Origin: JAGPUQ01 sp050179115
Lineage (GTDB): Bacteria; Pseudomonadota; Gammaproteobacteria; Pseudomonadales; Porticoccaceae
Direction: 5' to 3'
Length of the DNA stretch: 64,000 nt
Assembly: GCA_050179115.1 (NCBI GenBank)
Contig: JBFXFL010000002.1
Coordinates: 1 to 64,000 of the forward strand
Shown here piece by piece: positions 43,563 to 53,736 of this stretch. The position numbers and the translations under genes are program-made. Each line of letters opens with the position of its first letter. Positions within the stretch are counted from its first letter, which is position 1. The notes beneath the pieces are model-generated. The model ran no database searches. It was not told where the DNA came from and worked only from the letters and a program-made list of their open reading frames with translations.

Positions 43563-45662
43563 GTGGCACGTAAGACACCAATTGCACGGTACCGCAACAT
43601 TGGGATCGTTGCCCACGTAGACGCCGGCAAGACGACCACCACCGAGCGGGTGCTTTTTTATACCGGATTGTCACACAAGATGGGTGAAGTGCATGACGGT
43701 GCCGCCACCATGGACTGGATGGAGCAGGAGCAGGAGCGGGGCATCACGATCACGTCCGCGGCTACCACCTGTTTCTGGCGCGGAATGCAAAAGCAGTTCG
43801 ACGAGCACCGCATCAACATTATCGACACTCCCGGTCACGTGGACTTCACGATCGAGGTGGAGCGGTCGCTGCGGGTTCTCGATGGCGCCGTAGTTGTTCT
43901 CTGCGGTTCGTCTGGTGTGCAGCCGCAGACCGAAACCGTTTGGCGCCAGGCCAACAAGTATCAGGTGCCGCGACTGGTATTCGTCAACAAGATGGATCGC
44001 GCTGGCGCGGATTTTTTGCGCGTGGTAAGGCAGCTCAAGGAGCGGCTGGGAGCAACTCCGGTCCCGATGCAGCTCGCCATAGGTGCGGAAGAGCTGTTTA
44101 GCGGCGTTGTAGATCTGGTGAAAATGAAAGCGATTACCTGGAGCGAAGCCGATCAGGGTATGACCTTCGAGTATACCGATGTCCCTGCCGATCTGATGGA
44201 CGAATGCCTGAGACTGCGCGAAGGACTTATCGAAGCGGCCGCCGAAGCCAATGACGCGTTCATGGACAAGTACCTGGAAGGCGAGGAGCTGACCGAGCAG
44301 GAGATCAAGCAAGGCATTCGCGCGCGCACGCTGGCCAATGAAATTGTGCCGATCTTCTGCGGGTCTGCCTTCAAGAACAAAGGGGTGCAGGCGGTACTCG
44401 ATGGCGTCGTCGAATACCTCCCCTCGCCGACCGAGGTCAAGGCCATCGAAGGCACACTGGACGACGACGAAACCATTGAAGAGCGGGTTGCCTCCGACGA
44501 GGCGCCGTTTGCGGCCCTTGCGTTCAAGATTGCGACCGACCCCTTTGTGGGCGCCCTGACGTTCATCCGGGTTTACTCCGGTGTGCTCAACTCGGGCGAT
44601 GCGGTCTTCAATCCCATTACCGGCAAGAAGGAGCGCATTGGCCGAATGGTGCAAATGCACGCCAACCAGCGCGAGGAGATCAAGGAGGTGCGCGCGGGCG
44701 ACATCGCGGCCGCGATCGGGCTGAAGGATGTTTCCACGGGCGAGACCCTGTGTGATCTCAATCATAAAATTACCCTGGAGCGGATGGATTTTCCGGAACC
44801 GGTGATTTCGGTGGCGGTAGAGCCAAAATCCAAGGCCGACCAGGAAAAAATGGGTGTCGCGCTCGGCAAGCTCGCGCAGGAGGATCCTTCCTTCCGGGTC
44901 AAGACCGACGAAGAAACGGGGCAGACCATCATTTCCGGCATGGGCGAATTGCACCTCGACATCATCGTCGACCGCATGCGTCGCGAGTTCAGCGTTGAGG
45001 CCAATATCGGCAAGCCCCAGGTCGCCTATCGGGAAGCGATCCGCAATACCTGCGAAATCGAAGGCAAGTTCATTCGCCAAAGTGGTGGGCGTGGTCAATA
45101 CGGGCATATCTGGGTGCGCTTCGAGCCCCGCGAAGAAGGTGCCGAAGGGCTCGAGTTCATCAATGGCATCGTCGGCGGCGTGGTCCCCAAGGAATATGTT
45201 CCGGCGGTAGAAAAGGGCATCGGCGAACAGATGCAGAACGGAGTGCTGGCGGGTTACCCGCTGCTAGGTCTCAAGGCCACTCTGTTCGACGGTTCTTATC
45301 ACGATGTCGATTCCAGCGAGATGGCGTTCAAGATCGCGGCGTCGATGGCCACCAAGGAATTGTCCAAGAAGGGAGGCGCCGTGCTACTCGAACCGATAAT
45401 GAGCGTCGAGGTGGTCACGCCCGAGGAAAACATGGGCGATGTGGTCGGCGATCTCAATCGTCGACGCGGATTGATTCAGGGAATGGAGGAAAGTGCTTCG
45501 GGCAAGGTGGTCCGGTGCGAAGTGCCGCTCGCCGAAATGTTTGGCTACGCCACTTCCCTGCGGTCTGCGACCCAGGGCCGTGCGACCTTCACCATGGAAT
45601 TTCTCAAGTACGCCGAAGCACCCAGCAATGTCGCTGCCGAAGTTATCGCCAAGCGGGCATAA
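43563..45662 (+). CDS. fusA: elongation factor G
   Basis: Translocase GTPase of 699 residues with five domains. G1 AHVDAGKTTTTER, switch I RGITITSAATTCFW, G3 DTPGHVDFT, G4 NKMDRAGADF; domain IV has SGGRGQYGHIWVRFEPRE. I chose the GTG at 43563 because MARKTPIARYRNIG aligns with the E. coli start (MARTTPIARYRNIG); the frame opens 15 bases earlier without support. 44 bp separate its stop from the second tuf gene. Confidence 0.98.
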   Translation: MARKTPIARYRNIGIVAHVDAGKTTTTERVLFYTGLSHKMGEVHDGAATMDWMEQEQERGITITSAATTCFWRGMQKQFDEHRINIIDTPGHVDFTIEVERSLRVLDGAVVVLCGSSGVQPQTETVWRQANKYQVPRLVFVNKMDRAGADFLRVVRQLKERLGATPVPMQLAIGAEELFSGVVDLVKMKAITWSEADQGMTFEYTDVPADLMDECLRLREGLIEAAAEANDAFMDKYLEGEELTEQEIKQGIRARTLANEIVPIFCGSAFKNKGVQAVLDGVVEYLPSPTEVKAIEGTLDDDETIEERVASDEAPFAALAFKIATDPFVGALTFIRVYSGVLNSGDAVFNPITGKKERIGRMVQMHANQREEIKEVRAGDIAAAIGLKDVSTGETLCDLNHKITLERMDFPEPVISVAVEPKSKADQEKMGVALGKLAQEDPSFRVKTDEETGQTIISGMGELHLDIIVDRMRREFSVEANIGKPQVAYREAIRNTCEIEGKFIRQSGGRGQYGHIWVRFEPREEGAEGLEFINGIVGGVVPKEYVPAVEKGIGEQMQNGVLAGYPLLGLKATLFDGSYHDVDSSEMAFKIAASMATKELSKKGGAVLLEPIMSVEVVTPEENMGDVVGDLNRRRGLIQGMEESASGKVVRCEVPLAEMFGYATSLRSATQGRATFTMEFLKYAEAPSNVAAEVIAKRA

Positions 45663-45706
45663 CTGACCGGCCGTAAATTTCAGCATCAGACACAGAGGAG
45701 CCACTC

Positions 45707-46900
<1,194 letters not shown>

Positions 46901-46945
46901 GTCCGGGAACAGTCCCCGACGCAGGTCGGAGTTGCCTGCACCTGC

Positions 46946-46977
46946 AACTAAAACCCGTAAAAGTGCGGGTTTTAGTT
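46946..46977 (+). terminator. 12-bp terminator-like hairpin after tuf
   Basis: AACTAAAACCCG (46946-46957) and CGGGTTTTAGTT (46966-46977) pair perfectly around an 8-nt loop. The T-rich part is inside the stem. The last two bases are the first two of the S10 promoter -35 TTGACA. Confidence 0.65.
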
Positions 46978-47004
46978 GACAGGGTCCGACGCCAAACATA
47001 AAAT
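46976..47004 (+). promoter_or_regulatory. promoter of the S10 operon
   Basis: TTGACA (46976-46981, perfect) and TAAAAT (46999-47004) are 17 bp apart, followed by the GC-rich GCCGCC. The start near 47011 leaves only about 56 nt before rpsJ. Confidence 0.85.
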
Positions 47005-47066
47005 GCCGCCTCTTTTTCGCAGGGTTCCGGGATGTCCGGCCCGCACCCAGCCGGAGATTTCAGTCG

Positions 47067-47378
47067 ATGCAGGGCCAACGTATCCGAATTCGCCTCAAGG
47101 CGTTTGATCATCGCCTGATCGATGCCTCGACGCGGGAGATCGTCGAAACCGTAAAGCGCACAGGCGCGCAGATTCGCGGTCCGATTCCGCTGCCGACGCG
47201 CAACGAGCGGTTCACGATATTGACCTCCCCTCATGCCAACAAGGATGCGCGGGACCAGTATGAAATTCGCACGCACAAGCGCCTGCTCGACATCGTCGAG
47301 CCCAGCGAGAAGACCGTCGATGCCCTCATGAAGCTGGATCTGGCGGCAGGGGTGGAAGTACAGATCAGTTTGGACTAA
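47067..47378 (+). CDS. rpsJ: 30S ribosomal protein S10
   Basis: 103 residues, as in E. coli; also the NusE antitermination partner of NusB. Conserved IRIRLKAFDHRLIDAS and the loop GPIPLPTRNERFTILTSPHANKDARDQYE are present. It opens the S10 operon from its own promoter. The predicted leader is too short for the 170-nt L4-binding structure of E. coli. Confidence 0.98.
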   Translation: MQGQRIRIRLKAFDHRLIDASTREIVETVKRTGAQIRGPIPLPTRNERFTILTSPHANKDARDQYEIRTHKRLLDIVEPSEKTVDALMKLDLAAGVEVQISLD

Positions 47379-47392
47379 ACAAGTTGAAGCCT

Positions 47393-47410
47393 GGTCGGCT
47401 ACGGCCGACC
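47393..47410 (+). other. hairpin with UACG loop between rpsJ and rplC
   Basis: GGTCGGC (47393-47399) and GCCGACC (47404-47410) are closed by TACG, a UNCG-type tetraloop with the favoured C-G closing pair. It sits in a 94-nt gap, unusually long for this operon. Confidence 0.55.
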
Positions 47411-47472
47411 GTGTGACGCTCTGCGATGGGCGGCCGTAGCGGGTGATAGCCCCATGCACTGGAGTTATAACA

Positions 47473-48126
47473 ATGACTATCGGAGTCGTCGGCCGTAAGT
47501 GCGGCATGACACGCATCTTTGCGGATAACGGTGCTTCTATCCCCGTCACGGTGATAGAGGTGGCGCCGAACCGCATCACCCAGATCAAGACCGGCGCATC
47601 TGACGGCTACTGTGCCGTGCAGGTGACTTGTGGCACACGCAAGCCGGCGCGAGTCGGTAAGCCCCAGGCGGGCCATTTCGCGAAGGCCGGCACCGAAGCC
47701 GGGCGTGGGATGTGGGAGTTCCGGCTGGAGTCCGAGTCTGAACTCGACGGCCTGGAGCCGGGCCGAGTGATCGAACTCGACCGGTTTCAGGCGGGTCAGT
47801 TGGTGGATGTGAGCGGCACCTCCAAGGGGAAGGGCTTTGCGGGCGTCATAAAACGCTGGCATTTCAGCATGCAGGACGCTACCCATGGCAATTCGTTGTC
47901 ACACCGCGCGCCTGGCTCCATCGGGCAAAACCAGAGTCCCGGACGCGTGTTCAAGGGCAAGAAAATGGCCGGGCACATGGGTGCCGAGCGCGTCACGATC
48001 CAGAATATTGAAATTGTGCGCGTCGATGTCGCCCAGGGCCTGTTGATGGTCAAGGGCGCCATTCCGGGGGCAAATGGGGGCGACCTTGTCGTGCGCCCCG
48101 CGATCAAGTCCAGAGGAGTCCAATAG
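47473..48126 (+). CDS. rplC: 50S ribosomal protein L3
   Basis: Early-assembly protein near the peptidyl-transferase centre, 217 residues (E. coli 209). The conserved loop APGSIGQNQSPGRVFKGKKM contains the Gln methylated by PrmB in relatives. GGAG precedes the ATG at 47473. The next gene starts one base after its stop. Confidence 0.98.
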   Translation: MTIGVVGRKCGMTRIFADNGASIPVTVIEVAPNRITQIKTGASDGYCAVQVTCGTRKPARVGKPQAGHFAKAGTEAGRGMWEFRLESESELDGLEPGRVIELDRFQAGQLVDVSGTSKGKGFAGVIKRWHFSMQDATHGNSLSHRAPGSIGQNQSPGRVFKGKKMAGHMGAERVTIQNIEIVRVDVAQGLLMVKGAIPGANGGDLVVRPAIKSRGVQ

Positions 48127-48127
48127 G

Positions 48128-48742
48128 ATGGAGCTGACTATCGCGAGCCCCGCCGGCGACGCCGGCACCGTTACGGTGTCGGATGCGACGTTCGGCCGGG
48201 TGTTTAACGAAGATCTCGTGCACCAAGCGGTTACCGCATTTCTGGCGGGCGCTCGCCAGGGTACGCGGGCGCAAAAAAGCCGGTCCGATGTTTCCGGTGG
48301 TGGCAAGAAGCCCTGGCGTCAGAAAGGCACCGGTCGCGCGCGTGCCGGAACCATCCGTAGTCCGTTGTGGCGTTCGGGTGGGGTAACCTTTGCCGCCCGG
48401 CCCCAGGATCACAGCCAGAAGATCAATCGCAAGATGTACCGTGCCGCGCTGCAGTCCATCCTGTCGGAGCTGGCGCGCCAGCAGCGGCTGGTGGTGGTCG
48501 AGGATTTTGTCATCGAGCAGCCCAAAACCAAGGAGTTGCTCAAGAAGCTCGCGGCGCTCGGGTTGGCCAATGTGTTGATTGTCACCGAGAGCGCCAACGA
48601 AAATCTGTCGCTGTCAGCGCGCAATCTGCATGCGGTGGACGTAAGCGATGTTGGAGCGGTTGATCCGGTTCGCCTCATTGGTTTCGATCATGTATTGATG
48701 ACAGTGCCGGCGGTGAAGAAATTCGAAGAGGTGCTGGCATGA
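48128..48742 (+). CDS. rplD: 50S ribosomal protein L4
   Basis: Lines the exit tunnel; 204 residues (E. coli 201). The tunnel loop KKPWRQKGTGRARAGTIRSP is typical, wild type at macrolide-related positions. In E. coli L4 also represses this operon. AGAGGAG precedes the ATG at 48128; its stop overlaps the rplW start by four bases. Confidence 0.98.
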   Translation: MELTIASPAGDAGTVTVSDATFGRVFNEDLVHQAVTAFLAGARQGTRAQKSRSDVSGGGKKPWRQKGTGRARAGTIRSPLWRSGGVTFAARPQDHSQKINRKMYRAALQSILSELARQQRLVVVEDFVIEQPKTKELLKKLAALGLANVLIVTESANENLSLSARNLHAVDVSDVGAVDPVRLIGFDHVLMTVPAVKKFEEVLA

Positions 48743-49035
48743 ATCCGGAACGGATATACCAGGTCTTGTTGGCCCCGCATGTTTCCGAAAAGGCGACCAA
48801 TGCTGCCGAGGCGGCAAATCAGATCGTGTTCCGTGTCGCGCGTGATGCCAGCAAGGCGGAAGTTCGAACCGCGGTCGAGGCCTTGTTCAAGGTGCAGGTG
48901 GAGCAGGTCCGGGTTCTCGTCGTGAAGGGAAAGACGCGTCGTGCCCGGCATGGCATCGGCCAGCGGTCGGACTGGAAAAAAGCCTACGTCCGCCTTGCGC
49001 CAGGGCATGATATTGATTTCACGGCGATCCAGTAA
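48739..49035 (+). CDS. rplW: 50S ribosomal protein L23
   Basis: Exit-site protein that docks trigger factor and SRP, 98 residues (E. coli 100). MNPERIYQVLLAPHVSEKAT and FKVQVEQVRVLVVKGKTRR are conserved. Starts within the rplD stop (ATGA). Confidence 0.98.
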   Translation: MNPERIYQVLLAPHVSEKATNAAEAANQIVFRVARDASKAEVRTAVEALFKVQVEQVRVLVVKGKTRRARHGIGQRSDWKKAYVRLAPGHDIDFTAIQ

Positions 49036-49047
49036 GGGGAGTCAGGC

Positions 49048-49872
49048 ATGGCAGTTGTAAAAAGAAAACCGACATCTCCTGGCCGCCGATTCGTCGTCAG
49101 CGTTGTCACGCCGGGCCTGCACAAAGGAGCGCCCCATGGGCCGCTGATCGAGCGGCAAGTCAACCGCGGCGGCCGCAACAACAGTGGGCGCATTACCGTC
49201 CGCCACCAGGGCGGTGGGCACAAGCAGCACTATCGGATCATCGATTTCAAGCGCGACAAGGATGGTGTTATCGGCGTGGTGGAGCGGATCGAGTACGATC
49301 CCAACCGCACGGCCCACATCGCCCTGATCTGTTATCGCGACGGAGAGCGCCGCTACATCGTCGCGCCGAAAGGACTCCAGGCCGGTGACGAAATACGCTC
49401 CGGCCAAGATGCACCGGTCAAGATTGGCAACAGTTTGCCGCTCCGGAATATCCCGGTAGGTAGCGTGGTTTACTGCATCGAGATGAAGCCCGGCAAGGGC
49501 GCGCAGCTCGCCCGCAGCGCAGGCGCATCCGCGCAACTGGTGGCTCGCGAAGGGCGCTACGCTACCTTGCGGCTGCGCAGTGGCGAGATGCGCAAGGTGC
49601 TGTCGGATTGCCGGGCCACATTGGGAGAGGCGTCCAACAGCGACCACAACCTGCGCTCCTTGGGCAAGGCGGGCGCCAAACGCTGGCTTGGCGTGCGGCC
49701 GACGGTGCGCGGTGTGGCGATGAACCCGGTCGATCACCCCCACGGTGGCGGTGAGGGCAAGACCTCGGGCGGCCGGCATCCGGTAACGCCCTGGGGTGTG
49801 CCGACCAAGGGTTACAAGACGCGTAAAAACAAACGTACTGGCGATCTGATCGTCAGACGCCGTCGCCGCTAG
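49048..49872 (+). CDS. rplB: 50S ribosomal protein L2
   Basis: Core 23S-binding protein needed for peptidyl-transferase activity, 274 residues (E. coli 273). RNSGRITVRHQGGGHK-like sequence (NNSGRITVRHQGGGHKQ) and the C-terminal NPVDHPHGGGEGKTSGGRHP with the functional histidine are present. Starts 12 bp after rplW. Confidence 0.98.
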   Translation: MAVVKRKPTSPGRRFVVSVVTPGLHKGAPHGPLIERQVNRGGRNNSGRITVRHQGGGHKQHYRIIDFKRDKDGVIGVVERIEYDPNRTAHIALICYRDGERRYIVAPKGLQAGDEIRSGQDAPVKIGNSLPLRNIPVGSVVYCIEMKPGKGAQLARSAGASAQLVAREGRYATLRLRSGEMRKVLSDCRATLGEASNSDHNLRSLGKAGAKRWLGVRPTVRGVAMNPVDHPHGGGEGKTSGGRHPVTPWGVPTKGYKTRKNKRTGDLIVRRRRR

Positions 49873-49904
49873 GCCGGCACCATTAGTAACTTGAGGACAG
49901 CATC

Positions 49905-50180
49905 GTGCCACGTTCGCTGAAAAAGGGGCCTTTTGTCGATCTGTACCTTCTGGAAAAGGTCCGGGTTGCCGCGGAAAAAAACGATCGGCGACCCATCAAG
50001 ACCTGGTCCAGACGGTCGATGATTCTGCCCCAGATGGTTGGCCTTACCCTCGCTATTCACAACGGCCGGCAGCATGTCCCGGTGCTCGTCAGTGAAGAGA
50101 TGGTGGGGCACAAATTGGGCGAATTTGCGCTCACCCGTACCTTTCGCGGCCACGTCGCGGATAAGAAGGCGAAACGTTGA
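49905..50180 (+). CDS. rpsS: 30S ribosomal protein S19
   Basis: Head protein that contacts S13 and tRNA, 91 residues (E. coli 92). MPRSLKKGPFVDLYLLEKV begins at a GTG (49905) with GAGGA upstream, and HNGRQHVPVLVSEEMVGHKL is conserved. Confidence 0.98.
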   Translation: MPRSLKKGPFVDLYLLEKVRVAAEKNDRRPIKTWSRRSMILPQMVGLTLAIHNGRQHVPVLVSEEMVGHKLGEFALTRTFRGHVADKKAKR

Positions 50181-50195
50181 GTGGGGGTATCCGAG

Positions 50196-50528
50196 ATGGA
50201 AGTGGCAGCTAGACTGAGGGGCGCACGGGTCTCCGCCCAAAAGGCCCGGCTGGTAGCCGATCAGGTGCGCGGAAAAGGCGTTGAGGAAGCCCTGGGCATT
50301 CTTGGCTTCAGTAACAAGAAGAGCGCGGCGATTATTAAGAAGGTGCTCGAGTCTGCCATCGCGAATGCGGAGCACAATGAAGGTGCGGATGTTGACGAGC
50401 TCAAGGTGTCGACCATCTTTGTCGACGAGGGAACGACGCTGAAGCGGATGATGCCGCGCGCAAAGGGTCGTTCGGACAGAATTTCCAAGCGTACCTGCCA
50501 CATCACGGTAAAAGTGGCTGGCGCCTAA
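50196..50528 (+). CDS. rplV: 50S ribosomal protein L22
   Basis: Tunnel protein, 110 residues as in E. coli. The ATG at 50196 (MEVAARLRGARVSAQKARLV) has GGGGGT upstream; a GTG 15 bases earlier is in frame but not needed. AIANAEHNEGADVDELKVS and the loop RAKGRSDRISKRTCHITV are conserved. Confidence 0.98.
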   Translation: MEVAARLRGARVSAQKARLVADQVRGKGVEEALGILGFSNKKSAAIIKKVLESAIANAEHNEGADVDELKVSTIFVDEGTTLKRMMPRAKGRSDRISKRTCHITVKVAGA

Positions 50529-50548
50529 GCGGGACTACGGGGACTGTC

Positions 50549-51211
50549 ATGGGTCAGAAAGTACATCCAACGGGCTACCGGCTCGGCATCGTCAAGCGGC
50601 ATACCTCGATCTGGTACGCCGACAAGCGTGAATATGCGAAGCGGCTGATTGCCGATTTGCAGGTGCGCAAGCTGATCCAGGACAAGCTCAGCCACGCGTC
50701 CGTCAGTCGTATTGAGATTGAGCGACCCTCGGCGTCGGCACGCATCACCATTCATACTGCGCGTCCGGGGATAGTGATCGGGAAGAAAGGCGAAGATGTC
50801 GATCGGCTGCGCGCCGAGGTGGCGGCGGCTCTGGGTGTTCCCGTGCATATCAATATTGAAGAGATTCGCAAGCCGGATCTCGACGCCGCGTTGGTGGCGC
50901 AGAGTGTGGCGCAACAGCTTCAGCGGCGGGTGATGTTCCGGCGCGCGATGAAGCGGGCCGTCCAGAACGCGATGCGTCAGGGCGCCCAGGGCGTCAAGGT
51001 GCAGGTCGGCGGCAGGCTCGGGGGCGCGGAAATCGCACGGACCGAGTGGTACCGGGAAGGGCGCGTTCCGCTCCATACGCTGCGGGCGGACATCGATTAT
51101 GCCACTGCGGAGGCAGCCACGACCTACGGGATCATTGGTATCAAGGTCTGGATATTTAAGGGTGAGGTTCTGGGCGGCGAGACTGCGGAAGCGCCGGCTG
51201 CCAGGAAGTAA
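50549..51211 (+). CDS. rpsC: 30S ribosomal protein S3
   Basis: mRNA-entry protein with an N-terminal KH domain (ARITIHTARPGIVIGKKGED), 220 residues (E. coli 233). The C-terminal tail is short, ending TAEAPAARK. Starts MGQKVHPTGYRLGIVK. Confidence 0.98.
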   Translation: MGQKVHPTGYRLGIVKRHTSIWYADKREYAKRLIADLQVRKLIQDKLSHASVSRIEIERPSASARITIHTARPGIVIGKKGEDVDRLRAEVAAALGVPVHINIEEIRKPDLDAALVAQSVAQQLQRRVMFRRAMKRAVQNAMRQGAQGVKVQVGGRLGGAEIARTEWYREGRVPLHTLRADIDYATAEAATTYGIIGIKVWIFKGEVLGGETAEAPAARK

Positions 51212-51233
51212 TTGAGTAATCAGGGCGAGCGTC

Positions 51234-51647
51234 ATGCTGCAACCAAAACGAACGAAATTCCGTAAACAGCACAAGGGGCGAAATCGCGGCCTGGCTGAAC
51301 GCGGCAGCAAGGTCAGTTTCGGGGAGTTCGGGCTCAAGGCCATCGGCCGCGGGCGGCTCACGGCACGGCAGATCGAGGCGGCGCGGCGCGTTATCACGCG
51401 GCGAATCAAGCGCGGCGGGAAAATATGGATCCGGGTTTTCCCGGATAAGCCCATCACCCAGAAGCCGCTGGAAGTGCGGATGGGCAAAGGCAAGGGCAAT
51501 GTCGAATACTGGGTAGCGCTGGTCCAGCCCGGCCGGATGCTCTATGAGATGGAAGGTGTTCCGGAGGAGATCGCGCGGGAAGCTTTTACGCTCGCCGCCG
51601 CCAAGCTGCCGATGGCTACCACCTTCGTCAAGCGATCGGTGATGTAA
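51234..51647 (+). CDS. rplP: 50S ribosomal protein L16
   Basis: Positions tRNAs in the A and P sites, 137 residues (E. coli 136). MLQPKRTKFRKQHKGRNRG and RMGKGKGNVEYWVALVQPGR are conserved. Its stop overlaps the rpmC ATG by one base (TAATG). Confidence 0.98.
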   Translation: MLQPKRTKFRKQHKGRNRGLAERGSKVSFGEFGLKAIGRGRLTARQIEAARRVITRRIKRGGKIWIRVFPDKPITQKPLEVRMGKGKGNVEYWVALVQPGRMLYEMEGVPEEIAREAFTLAAAKLPMATTFVKRSVM

Positions 51648-51838
51648 TGAAAGCGAGTGATTTGCGGGAACAGTCGGTGGAATCGCTGCAAAAAATGTTG
51701 CTGGAACAGCGGCATGAACAATTTCTACAGCGGATGAAAGGCGCGACCGGACAGCTCGATGCCAACCACGTGATGCGAGTCACGCGGCGCGATATCGCGC
51801 GCATCAAAACGGTGTTGAACGAAAAGGCGGGGCGCTGA
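51647..51838 (+). CDS. rpmC: 50S ribosomal protein L29
   Basis: Exit-tunnel protein, 63 residues as in E. coli. Two-helix protein beginning MKASDLREQSVESLQKMLLE and containing VMRVTRRDIARIKTVLNEK. Coupled to rplP. Confidence 0.97.
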   Translation: MKASDLREQSVESLQKMLLEQRHEQFLQRMKGATGQLDANHVMRVTRRDIARIKTVLNEKAGR

Positions 51839-51839
51839 A

Positions 51840-52109
51840 ATGACAGAGACAGTGGAAAGCAGGGCGCGCACACTTGCCGGAAGGGTTGTCAGCGACAAGA
51901 TGGACAAGACGGTTACGGTGCTGATCGAACGGCGGGTCAGACATCCCATGTACGGCAAGATTATTTCCCGCTCCACCAAAATCAAGGCACACGATGAGCA
52001 CAATCAGTGCCATATCGGGGACTTGGTCACGATAGCTGAAACGCGACCTTTGTCGCGGACCAAGGCGTGGCGTTTGGTGGAAATCGTCGAGCGAGCAGTA
52101 GAGGTCTAG
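51840..52109 (+). CDS. rpsQ: 30S ribosomal protein S17
   Basis: 16S-binding OB-fold protein, 89 residues (E. coli 84). RTLAGRVVSDKMDKTVTVLIER and ETRPLSRTKAWRLVEIVERA are conserved. Starts one base after the rpmC stop. Confidence 0.98.
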   Translation: MTETVESRARTLAGRVVSDKMDKTVTVLIERRVRHPMYGKIISRSTKIKAHDEHNQCHIGDLVTIAETRPLSRTKAWRLVEIVERAVEV

Positions 52110-52139
52110 CACTGTCGCGGTAATGACTGGAGAGAGTCC

Positions 52140-52508
52140 ATGATTCAAGTGCAGACGTATCTGGATGTCGCGGATAACAGCGGCGCTCGGCAGGTGATGT
52201 GTATCAAGGTGCTTGGCGGGTCCAGGCGCCGTTATGCCCAGATAGGCGACGTCATCAAGGTGAGCGTCAAGGAAGCAATTCCGCGGGGCAAGGTCAAGAA
52301 GGGCCAGGTGATGAACGCGGTAGTGGTGCGTACCCGAAAGGGCGTGCGCAGGCCGGACGGGAGTCTGATTCGCTTCGATGGTAACGCGGCTGTGCTGCTC
52401 AACAACCAGCTCGCTCCTATCGGCACGCGGATTTTTGGGCCGGTGACGCGTGAGCTGCGCGGCGAAAAATTCATGCGAATCATTTCGCTGGCACCGGAAG
52501 TGCTGTAG
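52140..52508 (+). CDS. rplN: 50S ribosomal protein L14
   Basis: Interface protein and binding site of RsfS, 122 residues (E. coli 123). MIQVQTYLDVADNSGARQVM and IGTRIFGPVTRELR are conserved. First gene of the classical spc operon, but only 30 bp after rpsQ and with no promoter that I can see. Confidence 0.98.
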   Translation: MIQVQTYLDVADNSGARQVMCIKVLGGSRRRYAQIGDVIKVSVKEAIPRGKVKKGQVMNAVVVRTRKGVRRPDGSLIRFDGNAAVLLNNQLAPIGTRIFGPVTRELRGEKFMRIISLAPEVL

Positions 52509-52525
52509 GCGGGGAGTACTGAGTT

Positions 52526-52855
52526 ATGGCAATGAAAAAGATTCGACGCGATGACGACGTGATCGTCATCGCCGGCCGTGACAAGGGACGACGTGGCAAG
52601 GTGCTCAGTGTCCTGGCCGGCGACCGGGTATTGGTATCCGGTGTACAGGTGGTCAAAAAGCATCAGAAGCCGAATCCTCAATTGGGGAACCCGGGCGGTA
52701 TAGTCGAGCGGGAGGCGCCGATACAGGCGTCGAATGTCGCCATTTATAACCCGACTACCCGCAAGGCGGACCGCGTAGGTTTTCGCATTCTGGAAGACGG
52801 CAAGAAGATACGTGTGTTCAAGTCTAGCGGTCTGCCGCTGGATGCAAGAGGTTGA
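52526..52855 (+). CDS. rplX: 50S ribosomal protein L24
   Basis: Assembly initiator with a KOW motif (DDDVIVIAGRDKGRRGKV), 109 residues (E. coli 104). KHQKPNPQLGNPGGIVERE is conserved. GGGGAG precedes the ATG. Confidence 0.98.
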   Translation: MAMKKIRRDDDVIVIAGRDKGRRGKVLSVLAGDRVLVSGVQVVKKHQKPNPQLGNPGGIVEREAPIQASNVAIYNPTTRKADRVGFRILEDGKKIRVFKSSGLPLDARG

Positions 52856-52860
52856 TGGAG

Positions 52861-53400
52861 ATGTCGAGGCTACAAGAGCTGTACACCAAAGAACTCGCAC
52901 CGCGCTTGCGCGAGGAGTTGGGTCTGGCCAATGTCATGGAAGTTCCGAAGATCACCAAGGTGACCCTGAACATGGGTGTCGGCGAGGCGGTGGCGGACAA
53001 GAAGATTCTCGACAACGCCGTAGCGGATTTGACGAGAATCGCCGGACAGAAGCCGGTAGTGACGCGCGCCCGTACCTCCATTGCCGGATTCAAGATCCGC
53101 GACGGCTGGCCGGTGGGCTGCAAGGTCACCCTGCGCCGGGAACGGATGTACGATTTTCTGGAGCGGTTGATCACCATTGCGATCCCGCGTATTCGGGATT
53201 TCCGCGGAATCAGCAGCCGGTCCTTCGACGGCCAGGGCAATTTCGCGATGGGGATCTCCGAGCAGATCATATTTCCGGAAATCGACTACGACAAAATTGA
53301 CAAGCTGCGTGGCATGGACATCGTGATTACCACCACGGCGCGCACGGACGATGAAGGTCGAGCGTTGATGCGCGCTTTTAATTTTCCGCTGAAGAGTTAG
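52861..53400 (+). CDS. rplE: 50S ribosomal protein L5
   Basis: Binds 5S rRNA in the central protuberance. From the ATG at 52861 it has 179 residues, exactly the E. coli length, with GAGG nine bases upstream; ATG 52855 would be too near that site. TLNMGVGEAVADKKILDNA and IPRIRDFRGISSRSFDGQGN are conserved. Confidence 0.97.
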   Translation: MSRLQELYTKELAPRLREELGLANVMEVPKITKVTLNMGVGEAVADKKILDNAVADLTRIAGQKPVVTRARTSIAGFKIRDGWPVGCKVTLRRERMYDFLERLITIAIPRIRDFRGISSRSFDGQGNFAMGISEQIIFPEIDYDKIDKLRGMDIVITTTARTDDEGRALMRAFNFPLKS

Positions 53401-53404
53401 AGCC

Positions 53405-53710
53405 ATGGCCAAGTTGAGCATGAAAGAACGGGAACGGCGCCGTACGGAAACCGTGGCTAAATACGCTGCCAAGCGCAAACAGCTCAAGGCGATCATCAGC
53501 AATCCGCGTACTTCTGACGAGGAGCGGTGGGCAGCGCAGCAGCAGTTTCAGAAGCTTCCGCGCGACGCGAGCCCGGTTCGGCAGCGGCAGCGCTGCGCCA
53601 TCACCGGTAGATCCCGGGGTGTTTACCGAAAGTTCGGCTTATGCCGCAACAAATTGCGCGAGGCCGCGATGCGCGGCGACGTTCCGGGTTTGGTAAAGGC
53701 GAGTTGGTAA
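53405..53710 (+). CDS. rpsN: 30S ribosomal protein S14
   Basis: 101 residues, the long zinc-independent form without the CxxC pairs of short S14 proteins. QRCAITGRSRGVYRKFGLCR is conserved. It starts four bases after the rplE stop. Confidence 0.98.
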   Translation: MAKLSMKERERRRTETVAKYAAKRKQLKAIISNPRTSDEERWAAQQQFQKLPRDASPVRQRQRCAITGRSRGVYRKFGLCRNKLREAAMRGDVPGLVKASW

Positions 53711-53736
53711 TTGTCAGGTAGAGGAGATTTTCAGCG

